From Thermoplasmata archaeon (lineage in GTDB: Archaea; Thermoplasmatota; Thermoplasmata; Halarchaeoplasmatales; Halarchaeoplasmataceae), in assembly GCA_019594305.1 (NCBI GenBank), contig JAFDTZ010000013.1, positions 1 through 23,797 on the forward strand: a stretch of 23,797 nucleotides of DNA, in the 5' to 3' direction. Shown piece by piece: positions 1-6,519 of this stretch (its first letter is position 1; each line of letters begins with the position of its first letter). The notes under the pieces are model-generated. The model worked only from the letters and a program-made list of their open reading frames with translations. It did no database searches and had not been told where the DNA came from. The translations under genes were made by a program, and so were the position numbers.

Positions 1-1004
1 CAGATGCATCTCAAAATTATGTTTGGACTTATGAAGATGGATGGGAAGGAGATCTTAACTATATTGATCTAGAGAATACTTCATATGACGGAGATAGTTG
101 GGCAATAAATATCGCGATCCACGGAAGCGAACCCACAGGTGATTGGATCCTTCAAATAGATGAACAAAATTTTGAAATCGAAGTTGTTGAACCCGACACT
201 TCTTTTTCAGTATCAGGAGATATCCACTTTTATTTAGAACCGTACCAAGAAGAAGCATATTCCGACGAAGGAAGTGTTACCTTCCGTAACACTGGTAACG
301 TCCCGATGAAAATCGAGGTTATATATGAGGACGATGATCTAGTTCATGATTCATCTAAAGATGTTTTTTATCCGGATGAATCAGGTCAGATAGTTTTCCA
401 ATATATATCTTCCACTGGTGGATTAATAAAGTTCGCTCCAAGTGTATCCGTCGAACCATTCTCTATTGGAGCAGTCAGTTTAGTAGGAGAAGGTAATGTA
501 GCTGTTATCAGTCAAGGAGCGGTAGGCTTGAACTTTGGTGTGACCGTTGGTTATAGAGGTTATGAACAAGCTCAGGCAGATAATTTTGAAGTTCAGTATC
601 TCGAATCTATGGAGGTTAAAGGTAATTCACATAACAATCTAACATTTTATGTATATCCACATGACGATATCGATTTTGATGTAGACGGCGAAGATGTTGA
701 GATAATAGAGATATCTGAGAATACGGATGAACCCTTAAGGCCAGATGAAAAGAAAGAGATAGAACTCGTAGTCCATTTCAGATCACATCATGAAAATGAT
801 GGGTATATCGAATTAGTATTGGATGGCAACAGGTACACAACTAATATACAATTAAGTGAAACAGTACCACAACCCGTTGATGAAGATGTATCATTCTTAG
901 AAGAAAAAGCTGAGACCGTCACCCTTGGGATAATACTGATCATCGGAGTATTAATTTTCGGAGTTTTTAGGGTGTTCCTGGGTAGAAGGAAAGGAGATGC
1001 TTGA
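1..1004 (+). CDS. C-terminally anchored extracellular beta-rich protein (5' partial)
   Basis: The frame is open from position 3, so the N-terminus lies outside the window; the internal ATG at 306 is not the likely start. About 333 residues are visible. They are acidic and rich in beta-branched residues and Asn/Asp, and the stretch around TFRNTGNVPMKIEV resembles the conserved edge of NEW3/CARDB-type beta-sandwich domains. The last 30 residues form one hydrophobic helix (TLGIILIIGVLIFGVFRVFL) followed by the basic tail GRRKGDA, the usual layout of an archaeal surface protein facing outward with a short cytoplasmic tail. It heads a same-strand cluster with two more membrane-associated genes. 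No enzymatic motif or cysteine cluster is visible. The domain assignment is inference; the membrane anchor is clear. Confidence 0.8.
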   Translation, partial: DASQNYVWTYEDGWEGDLNYIDLENTSYDGDSWAINIAIHGSEPTGDWILQIDEQNFEIEVVEPDTSFSVSGDIHFYLEPYQEEAYSDEGSVTFRNTGNVPMKIEVIYEDDDLVHDSSKDVFYPDESGQIVFQYISSTGGLIKFAPSVSVEPFSIGAVSLVGEGNVAVISQGAVGLNFGVTVGYRGYEQAQADNFEVQYLESMEVKGNSHNNLTFYVYPHDDIDFDVDGEDVEIIEISENTDEPLRPDEKKEIELVVHFRSHHENDGYIELVLDGNRYTTNIQLSETVPQPVDEDVSFLEEKAETVTLGIILIIGVLIFGVFRVFLGRRKGDA

Positions 1005-1080
1005 TTAAGATGAATAAACTAATTATATAATAACTATAATAGTTTCGTCTTGAGTTTAGAGTAAATAGGAGACTTTGGAG

Positions 1081-1149
1081 ATGAATAACACTGACACGAT
1101 CATCTTAGGACTTTCAGTCACCTCCTCGATGCGCTTGGGGGTGATATAA
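1081..1149 (+). CDS. Possible 22-residue leader peptide
   Basis: A short ATG-initiated frame ends in a TAA whose last base is the A of the next gene's ATG (TAATG junction). A purine-rich stretch with two GGAG motifs lies just before the ATG. Such an arrangement is typical of translational coupling. The peptide is short, has no recognisable motif, and its 3' half contains the Shine-Dalgarno site of the next gene. It could be a translated leader or chance. Confidence 0.25.
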   Translation: MNNTDTIILGLSVTSSMRLGVI

Positions 1150-1769
1150 TGCCCTTTAAACTTAATTCTAGTTTTAAAAATCTCCCCATTTTGATTGTTA
1201 TTCTCATCACGTTTATACTGATCTCAACTCCATTTTCTTTAATAACCGTATCTGCTCAAGAAGACGTCGGTGTCGGTGTTCAAGCAGTTAGACCAAGGAT
1301 AACCGAGATCCGGCTCGAGCACAACTTCGGGACACATCATCTTTATTTCGACGTTTTTGACTTGAACAGCTGGCGACATGTCAGCGAGGTGAGTGTGGAG
1401 TTTTATAGAAGCGGCGAGCTGGTTAGACATTATGTCTTCAACCAGAATGCGGACCTACAGAGATCTATCGAGGTCCGAAAGGGCGACGGTTTGGTGAACT
1501 TTGAGAGCAGCAGTTCGGATCTCCGTGAAACAGTTGACCAAAGATGCACCCTCAGTTTCCACTTTCAGTTCAACAGGATAAATTACGATAGGTTAACTAT
1601 AAGAGCTCAGGATCATGCTGGAGGAACTTCAGAATCGACGATTAATTTTCATGGTATAACGTCAGGTAGGCCCATAACACAGTTCATCCTTCCCATTATA
1701 TTAATGGCTACAGTCGCGATAATATACAAAACCATTAAGGAAACCGGGGGTGAAATCGATGAAAGATGA
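1149..1769 (+). CDS. Secreted protein with signal peptide and C-terminal membrane anchor
   Basis: The 206-residue product starts at an ATG preceded by GGGGGTGAT, an excellent match to the archaeal anti-Shine-Dalgarno. Residues about 13-35 form a hydrophobic signal segment ending at VSAQ, a plausible signal-peptidase site. The middle (about 40-175) is predicted beta-rich with alternating polar and hydrophobic residues and a single cysteine. Residues about 178-194 (FILPIILMATVAIIYK) form a C-terminal helix with a short charged tail. The topology is therefore mostly extracellular. I do not recognise the extracellular fold; an immunoglobulin-like sandwich is possible. Its end overlaps the start region of the next gene, so the two are probably co-transcribed and translationally coupled. 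Confidence 0.8.
   Translation: MPFKLNSSFKNLPILIVILITFILISTPFSLITVSAQEDVGVGVQAVRPRITEIRLEHNFGTHHLYFDVFDLNSWRHVSEVSVEFYRSGELVRHYVFNQNADLQRSIEVRKGDGLVNFESSSSDLRETVDQRCTLSFHFQFNRINYDRLTIRAQDHAGGTSESTINFHGITSGRPITQFILPIILMATVAIIYKTIKETGGEIDER
1746..1753 (+). promoter_or_regulatory. Shine-Dalgarno site fixing the start at 1759
   Basis: GGGGGTGA lies five bases before ATG 1759. An in-frame GTG at 1750 sits inside this site and has no site of its own, so 1759 is preferred. The same motif precedes the gene at 1149. Confidence 0.7.
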
Positions 1770-3222
1770 GAACATAAGTTCGGTGGTCAGTAATTGGAAA
1801 CACTGGTTGGTCTATACCACTCTTACTTTCCTCTCGATCTTCGTGTTCGCTGAGTTTGCCCTCTCCGCATCTCTATACTCCCTGGTAGCACCATCTAGTT
1901 TCATGTTTTACTTCACACCCGTCGGTTTGTTCTTCGGAGAATCTATGGTCAGCTTGTTTGCCACCGTATTATTATTCTTAGGTTTGTTTTTTATTTTAAG
2001 ATTTAGAGTATACGTGAAAAAAGAAAACAGTTTGAAATTCAACCGTTCGGATGCATATAAACTCCTACCGTTCTATCTTACAGTCATAATATCCCTTGCG
2101 ATATACATAAGCATGATCCCTCTTGAATTATCTAATATCGTTACTTATGTGGTGTTCATACTTCTGTTTGAATCGTTTGTAGAACATTCTCAGATATCGG
2201 GATATGGGCAGTGGTTGAGCGATTTCATCAAAAAATCAGCAGTTGAAGAGACACCTGAGGTTGATATAAAAACACAAGAATTGACATCTCTCACTGAGGA
2301 GGCTCCTGAAAAGGAAAAAATAGACGAGGTGGAGATACCTGCGGTAGAAGAGATGGATGAAGATGTGGATAAAACACACGTAGTGATTAAAAAACGTGTA
2401 AAAAAAGTTAAGAAACCTGCTGAATATCATATCGAATGTCCGTTATGTGGTACGAAGATTCCGGAAGGAGCTGAAACAGATAAATGCCCCGATTGCGGAG
2501 AACCTTTGATTGAAGATGAATTGCCCGACATCTTCGAAAAACACGAAGAGAAGTCCGTCAGGAGTGATATCGAGAAGGAACTCGATGAAGAGCTGACCCA
2601 TATAGAAGAAGAATTAGAAGAATGTCCGATGTGTGGTGCGAAGCTTCAGGAGGGGGCTGGAAATTGCCCTATATGCTATCACTTGATTTATGAAACAGAT
2701 GAAGAAACAGGTGTCGCGGAGGAAATTATATTGAATCAATGTCCTCTTTGTTTAGCAGATATAACTGACGATGCGGTTAAATGTCCCGAATGCGGCGAAC
2801 CTTTGATCGAAGATGAATTGCCCGACGTCTTCGAAAAACACGAAGGGAAATCCGTCAGGAGTGATATCGAGAAGGAACTCGATGAAGAGCTGATCCATAT
2901 AGAAGAAGAATTAGAAGAATGTCCGATATGTGGTACGAAGGTTCAGGAGGGGGGTGAAAGTTGCCCCGAATGCGATCAATTGTTTTATGAAATAGACGGA
3001 GCCTCCGATGAGTTATTAGATGAACTTAGTATGGAATTAAAACTAGAAGATTTGAAAGATTTAAGTGAAGAAGAAACATATTTCGCGGAGGAAATTATAC
3101 CGGATCAATGTCCTCTTTGTTTAGCAGATATAACAGATGATGCTGTTAAATGTCCCGAATGCGGTGAACCTCTGATCGAAGAGGAAGAAGAAGATGATTT
3201 CTTCAAAGACATAGAACAATAA
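1759..3222 (+). CDS. Four-helix membrane protein with five cytoplasmic zinc ribbons
   Basis: The 487-residue product has four hydrophobic helices in the first 140 residues, then a long acidic, charged linker with a basic patch (KKRVKKVKK), then five CPxC...CPxC-type zinc ribbons beginning near residues 227, 289, 328, 388 and 451. With four helices both ends should face the same side, presumably the cytoplasm, where the ribbons would bind zinc and a protein or nucleic acid partner. The ribbons are separated by very acidic segments. Residues about 255-295 and 354-394 are near-identical copies, as are the third and fifth ribbons, so the C-terminal half grew by recent internal duplication. The start overlaps the previous gene. 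Function unknown; multi-ribbon membrane proteins of this kind are common in archaea but mostly uncharacterised. Confidence 0.8.
   Translation: MKDENISSVVSNWKHWLVYTTLTFLSIFVFAEFALSASLYSLVAPSSFMFYFTPVGLFFGESMVSLFATVLLFLGLFFILRFRVYVKKENSLKFNRSDAYKLLPFYLTVIISLAIYISMIPLELSNIVTYVVFILLFESFVEHSQISGYGQWLSDFIKKSAVEETPEVDIKTQELTSLTEEAPEKEKIDEVEIPAVEEMDEDVDKTHVVIKKRVKKVKKPAEYHIECPLCGTKIPEGAETDKCPDCGEPLIEDELPDIFEKHEEKSVRSDIEKELDEELTHIEEELEECPMCGAKLQEGAGNCPICYHLIYETDEETGVAEEIILNQCPLCLADITDDAVKCPECGEPLIEDELPDVFEKHEGKSVRSDIEKELDEELIHIEEELEECPICGTKVQEGGESCPECDQLFYEIDGASDELLDELSMELKLEDLKDLSEEETYFAEEIIPDQCPLCLADITDDAVKCPECGEPLIEEEEEDDFFKDIEQ
2521..2934 (+). repeat. In-gene duplication, 117-bp copies 297 bp apart
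   Basis: Positions 2521-2637 and 2818-2934 align without gaps and differ at five sites by eye. The offset of 297 bp equals 99 codons, so the frame is kept. Each copy encodes the acidic linker and the first CPxCG of a zinc ribbon. Confidence 0.9.
2716..3186 (+). repeat. In-gene duplication of a zinc-ribbon module, 369 bp apart
   Basis: Positions 2716-2817 and 3085-3186 are about 91% identical by eye (nine differences in 102 bases), at an offset of 123 codons. Each encodes a CPLCLADITDDAVKCPECG ribbon. The different offset from the other duplicated block implies at least two rearrangement events or loss of part of one unit. Confidence 0.85.
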
Positions 3223-3763
3223 TTAAAAATATAAATCTTTGTTATCATTTAAAAATTCCACTAAACAAATACGATTAATATTATGTTCGATGTATTTTGA
3301 AACACGTTCCACACCAACCGCATATCACAATCTAAATGACAATTGGTGATACCCTCTTCCGAATATCCCGTCCAATTTTTCGGAAAATCTTTGATTCTCG
3401 GAATATATTCGAGGGGTTTACCCGAAGTGAACGTTATGAATTTTGTTTCTAACGTTGCGGGAATCTAATTACGATACTCGTTGGAAAACACATTTGTTTT
3501 CCAGTAGATAACGACAAAACAAGTTAGGGGATCATGCTGGTTGGTACGCAGAGAGCGGAGCTTCCTCCTCTCACTTCGGGAAAGTATCGGGAGTCTGCAT
3601 CGGAGAAACCACCCGTTTTTTCTGATCGGAAATATTTCCAAATCCACACAACAAGATTTCTTCTCCGGAAACCCCTATTCACTCGCCCAGTGTCTGAATA
3701 TTACACCTATTCCCTGCTGGGTAATACCAGACAGAGGTAGCGATCCGAAATGGAAGATAAATG
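3223..3763. other. Gene-poor stretch with small hairpins
   Basis: No convincing coding frame is seen on either strand; overlapping short frames near 3460-3850 have no family resemblance and poor start contexts. Structures present are a 9-bp perfect hairpin TGGAAAACA-CATT-TGTTTTCCA at 3482-3503 and a near-palindrome at 3397-3413 (CTCG, AATATATT, CGAG with one extra G). The part from about 3500 to 3760 is less AT-rich than the other spacers, so it may be a decayed gene or an unrecognised RNA. No tRNA, SRP or RNase P signature was found. Confidence 0.4.
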
Positions 3764-3794
3764 TTAAAAAGGGTGAACTAAAAGTTCACCCTTT
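3764..3794 (-). terminator. Hairpin plus T-run terminator of the DUF3494 operon
   Basis: A perfect 12-bp stem (AAAGGGTGAACT and its complement) with a 3-base loop lies at 3768-3794. On the minus strand it is followed at once by TTTTTAA. It begins 15 bases beyond the stop of the 57-residue gene, exactly where an operon terminator is expected. Confidence 0.75.
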
Positions 3795-3809
3795 AATTCG
3801 GACGGCAAT

Positions 3810-3983
3810 TCAATTACTGACTTTCTTCTTCTCGCCGGTTCCGAATTGAAGCGTCCCCATCAGCACTAGCACGATAAGTGCTATGATAATAGCCCCTAAC
3901 AGGCTGAATATATACCACCCTACTAGGAATGCTACCACTGATAGTAACGATATTCTTGACCAGTCCATAGTTATTGTTGACAT
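3810..3983 (-). CDS. 57-residue hairpin membrane protein
   Basis: This small gene starts at an ATG preceded by AAAGGAGGTGAAATACA, the strongest Shine-Dalgarno site in the window, which makes it credible despite its size. The product begins MSTITMDWSR, then has about 33 hydrophobic residues (11-43) with a central GWY and a Gly, consistent with a two-helix hairpin. It ends in a basic tail (EKKKVSN). It lies 35 bases after the 111-residue membrane protein gene and directly before the operon terminator, so it is probably the last gene of the DUF3494 operon. It resembles small stress-type membrane proteins only in general character; no family is assigned. Confidence 0.75.
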   Translation of the reverse strand: MSTITMDWSRISLLSVVAFLVGWYIFSLLGAIIIALIVLVLMGTLQFGTGEKKKVSN

Positions 3984-4018
3984 TGTATTTCACCTCCTTT
4001 CATTTCTTGTTTCCCCGG

Positions 4019-4354
4019 TTATAGGGGCCCTCCGACTGTAGGTAGGAATAACCCAACAATTGTGGCGACGATCCAGACGACAACTGCCGTAACTATTGCC
4101 TTCAGCCAGCTCATGTTGTACAGACTTGCAAGTGCAATTGTCCATACGATGCCGGCTAGCAGAGCTGCTATCAGCCCGTTGCCCAGTAAAAAGTATACCA
4201 GGGCGTACACGATCGCTCCTGTCAGGGCCGCCATTATCGCCGTTCCTACGCCTTCCTCTTCTCCGAATATTTTCGTTATCACCCAGATGATTATGGACGA
4301 TACGGCCAGGGCGATAAGGAAGTAGATGATTGCTGATATCAATGTTCCATTCAT
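4019..4354 (-). CDS. 111-residue four-helix membrane protein
   Basis: The product is almost entirely hydrophobic, with helices near residues 5-27, 37-58, 60-80 and 86-106, short loops, and one acidic loop after the first helix (KIFGEEEGVG). The ATG follows AAAGGTGAAAAAAT, a clear Shine-Dalgarno site. The gene begins 15 bases after the stop of the DUF3494 gene and precedes the 57-residue gene on the same strand, so all three are probably one transcript. The Gly/Ala-rich helices suggest tight packing or oligomerisation. It has no catalytic or transport signature, and no family is recognised. A role in envelope assembly or in handling the surface protein is inference from gene order. Confidence 0.8.
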   Translation of the reverse strand: MNGTLISAIIYFLIALAVSSIIIWVITKIFGEEEGVGTAIMAALTGAIVYALVYFLLGNGLIAALLAGIVWTIALASLYNMSWLKAIVTAVVVWIVATIVGLFLPTVGGPL

Positions 4355-4369
4355 ATTTTTTCACCTTTA

Positions 4370-5458
4370 TTACTTATCTGAATCGCGGTCCGCTTTCTTA
4401 GCTTTCGCATCGGATTTGTTCGCTTTATTCTTGTTCATCGGAGACCGATCTACAAAGGCTGCGACGGCGACTGTCACTATCATCGCCACACCGATTGAAA
4501 TAGCTGGAACGTCCGAACTTTCAGAGTCTGTATCAGTATCAGTATCAGTATCAGTATCAGTATCAGTATCAGTAGGAGCGGTTATAGCAGTAGCATCCAA
4601 CGTAACTGCAGTTTGTGCTAGAGCTCTACCTACAAGGGTTGCTCCGGTGTTAAAAGCGATATCTGATTGGCACAATATGATCCCCTTCATCGCTGCCGTA
4701 GTTCCAATTGTGACATGTCCGGCCACTTGCCAGAAGATGTTTGCTGGTTCGGCACCGCCACTCAAGGTGACAATAGCGCCGTCCGCCACCGTTAAATCCC
4801 CGGCGATCTGGAAAATCCAAACATCGTTTGAGTCTCCGGATATTGTGACGCCTTCTTCAGATATCAGAAGGCCGGTGTCCCACTTGTAAAGACCGGGTGT
4901 GAGAGTTTCTCCGGTGACATCGCCGGCATACAACTCTGTATGATCAGGGTTTGTTCGACCGGCAGCATCCGTATATGCGGTTTCCATATCGCTTACAGCG
5001 GTGGTCATTTTAGATGGTGTCGGCGAAGCATAATCCGAAGCGTAAATTTTTCCCGTGACTACGGATGATGTTGAGAATGTATCTGTTGAATCCTTTATTA
5101 AATCGAAGCCAGTTATATACGTTGCTGATGCCGGGCTGAGTCCGATATCACCAGTTATATCGGTGGTACCGGTGGTCGAGACCGCCGTTTTTGCCAGAAC
5201 CACAAAATCTCCGGCTGTTCCAAGATTCACAACTGCCGGACCGTCTGCTTTGGCGGGTATTACTGCAAAAGCCGTAAGAACAAACATCATCGAGATGAGA
5301 ATTGCAGATAAGTATCGAAAGCGACCTGCTCCTTTTCCAAATATTGGTCCATCATCGGATGACGACCTTACACGAACGGCGGTCGAACGTTTTCCGTCGT
5401 TACCATTAGCTTCTTTATGCTCCACTTTCACGTATTTTGATCCTAATCTATTTTTCAT
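4370..5458 (-). CDS. DUF3494 ice-binding-like surface protein, membrane anchored
   Basis: The 362-residue product has a hydrophobic segment near 46-70 ending at PAKADG, then a DUF3494 domain (about 75-295). The opening VVNLGTAGDFVVLAKTAVSTT and the later GDIGLSPA, TPGLYKW, WIFQIAGDL and IFWQVAGHV blocks are characteristic. A Thr-Asp repeat stalk follows, then one membrane helix (about 312-330) and a Lys-rich tail. DUF3494 proteins form a beta-solenoid that binds ice in some bacteria and fungi, but many archaeal members are probably adhesins or surface-layer components. The ATG at 5458 has GGGAG ten bases before it; an in-frame TTG at 5488 has no ribosome site. The region before the hydrophobic segment is unusually long (about 45 residues). 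It is the first gene of a three-gene operon. Confidence 0.88.
   Translation of the reverse strand: MKNRLGSKYVKVEHKEANGNDGKRSTAVRVRSSSDDGPIFGKGAGRFRYLSAILISMMFVLTAFAVIPAKADGPAVVNLGTAGDFVVLAKTAVSTTGTTDITGDIGLSPASATYITGFDLIKDSTDTFSTSSVVTGKIYASDYASPTPSKMTTAVSDMETAYTDAAGRTNPDHTELYAGDVTGETLTPGLYKWDTGLLISEEGVTISGDSNDVWIFQIAGDLTVADGAIVTLSGGAEPANIFWQVAGHVTIGTTAAMKGIILCQSDIAFNTGATLVGRALAQTAVTLDATAITAPTDTDTDTDTDTDTDTDSESSDVPAISIGVAMIVTVAVAAFVDRSPMNKNKANKSDAKAKKADRDSDK
4531..4572 (-). repeat. Seven TATCAG hexamers encoding a Thr-Asp stalk
   Basis: Seven perfect tandem copies of TATCAG (plus-strand reading) encode a (Thr-Asp)n linker between the DUF3494 domain and the membrane helix. Copy-number change would alter stalk length by two residues per unit without a frameshift. 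Confidence 0.95.
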
Positions 5459-5541
5459 TTTATCATATCTCCCTTTCTTATTTGACAAGTGTCGTTATCA
5501 CACTTTTCAGAATGCTTTGCATGATTTGAGATAGATATGGG

Positions 5542-5730
5542 GCACTATACCTTTATTTCAAAATCATATGCAATTCAGTGAAATATTAGGTGCAAATCTA
5601 GAAAGGTAACTCAGACGGACACTTTGACGGTATTTAGAGAAAGAACTACAACGGCAGGATGATCGTTACCATCCTTTTCTCGTTTGTTAACATAGAATTC
5701 ATTCCCATGAAATAAAGGTAGTTAAAGTGC
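5542..5730. repeat. Inverted-repeat-bounded element of about 190 bp
   Basis: TACCTTTATTTCA at 5548-5560 and its exact complement at 5708-5720 form a 13-bp perfect inverted repeat. GCACT (5542-5546) and AGTGC (5726-5730) extend it with a small internal mismatch. Inside are a second imperfect inverted pair (AGAAAGG at 5600, CCTTTTCT at 5673) and a small stem AGGATG/CATCCT at 5656-5675. No target-site duplication is obvious. It could be a MITE-like remnant, a structured RNA, or paired regulatory sites between divergent genes. Confidence 0.6.
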
Positions 5731-5956
5731 AGAGGAACTTCCGATCCTCCTTTCACTTCTGTCAAAGGCCTCGGATATTTCGGGAATCAAATTACAATGG
5801 ATTTTCAATATCGTTCACGATAGCTATTCATCCAAAATTCAAACGGATTACCACCTCAAGCCAAATTCGTTCAAGAAGTATATTTTTACAAAACACTCCG
5901 CTTTGCACGATGAATTGTAGTGATCCAACTTGCATAACAATGAATGTTCGGAGATA

Positions 5957-5967
5957 GGTTTATATCG
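5957..5967 (+). promoter_or_regulatory. TATA box for the gene at 6000
   Basis: GGTTTATATCG centres 38 bases before the ATG, placing a start site near 5988 and a leader of about 12 bases. Confidence 0.55.
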
Positions 5968-5999
5968 GTTCATGTTATTATCATTACGGATGTGTTAAA

Positions 6000-6380
6000 A
6001 TGGGTAATAATCGGTTGAAAAAAGTGACAGGGAATTTTCTGTTCAAAAAGGCGAATAAGAGCTATGAAAAGAGAAAGTCTGATGTCTTCAGTAGTATCGA
6101 AGAGGAAAAGAAAAGTAACGAAAAGACCACCTTGGAGATAATTGAGAACTTAGCCGATAACAAAAAAGAAGATACATACTGGATCTGGTTGATGTACGTT
6201 CTGGACATGGAGTTAAAGATTGATAAAGAAACCTATGATAATTCCTACTTCAGCGGGAAATGCACCAATTGCAAAAATATCTTCACCTTCACAGAAATCG
6301 AAAAGGAACAAGAGGATGTGAAGTGCGAGGGCTGCGGACAAACATATACTCAAAACGATATGTTAAAACACGATGAGTGA
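6000..6380 (+). CDS. Small zinc-ribbon protein
   Basis: The 126-residue product is highly charged and helical over residues 1-70 (Lys/Glu-rich, probably coiled coil), with a short aromatic stretch YWIWLMYVLDMEL near 60-72. It ends in a C-terminal zinc ribbon whose ligands are Cys88, Cys91, Cys109 and Cys112. It is too polar to be a membrane protein. The TATA box and ATG context support expression as a single gene. Zinc ribbons of this kind mediate protein or nucleic-acid contacts; no specific family is recognised. It is transcribed away from the DUF3494 operon and towards the deacylase gene. Confidence 0.75.
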   Translation: MGNNRLKKVTGNFLFKKANKSYEKRKSDVFSSIEEEKKSNEKTTLEIIENLADNKKEDTYWIWLMYVLDMELKIDKETYDNSYFSGKCTNCKNIFTFTEIEKEQEDVKCEGCGQTYTQNDMLKHDE

Positions 6381-6519
6381 TGGATAACTAAAAATCCAGT
6401 TCGACATATCTTTCAATATGTAGCTTGAACGAGGATCTACTGATAGAAACAAAGGTAGTTTTAAAAGAAACTTATTCGTCATCACCTTCCCTAGTAATGC
6501 ACAATGCTCACTCCCAGTA

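Larger units (their letters stand above)
5459..5999. other. Divergent intergenic region
   Basis: About 540 bases separate the divergent starts at 5458 and 6000. No credible gene is seen. The region holds the inverted-repeat element at 5542-5730, the TATA box of the gene at 6000, and presumably the promoter of the minus-strand operon, which I could not place with certainty. Confidence 0.6.

Noticed and set aside
1750..1758. GTG start for the zinc-ribbon membrane protein
   Set aside because: The GTG is part of the GGGGGTGA ribosome site that serves ATG 1759.
3534..3849. Two overlapping plus-strand frames (68 and 102 residues) in the gene-poor stretch
   Set aside because: They have no family resemblance, composition is unlike the neighbouring proteins, there is no ribosome site, and the longer one runs through the terminator hairpin and into the opposite 57-residue gene.
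4326..4889. 187-residue plus-strand frame rich in Ser-Val repeats
   Set aside because: It is antisense to the DUF3494 gene; the Ser-Val run is the complement reading of the TATCAG repeat.
5055..5534. 159-residue plus-strand frame
   Set aside because: It lies antisense to the DUF3494 gene, whose product has a clear family match.
5542..5730. Insertion sequence
   Set aside because: There is no transposase frame and no target-site duplication, so only an inverted-repeat element is claimed.
5727..5957. 76-residue plus-strand frame in the divergent spacer
   Set aside because: It starts inside the inverted repeat, has no ribosome site, and its composition (Ser/Arg/Ile/Phe) looks like random translation.
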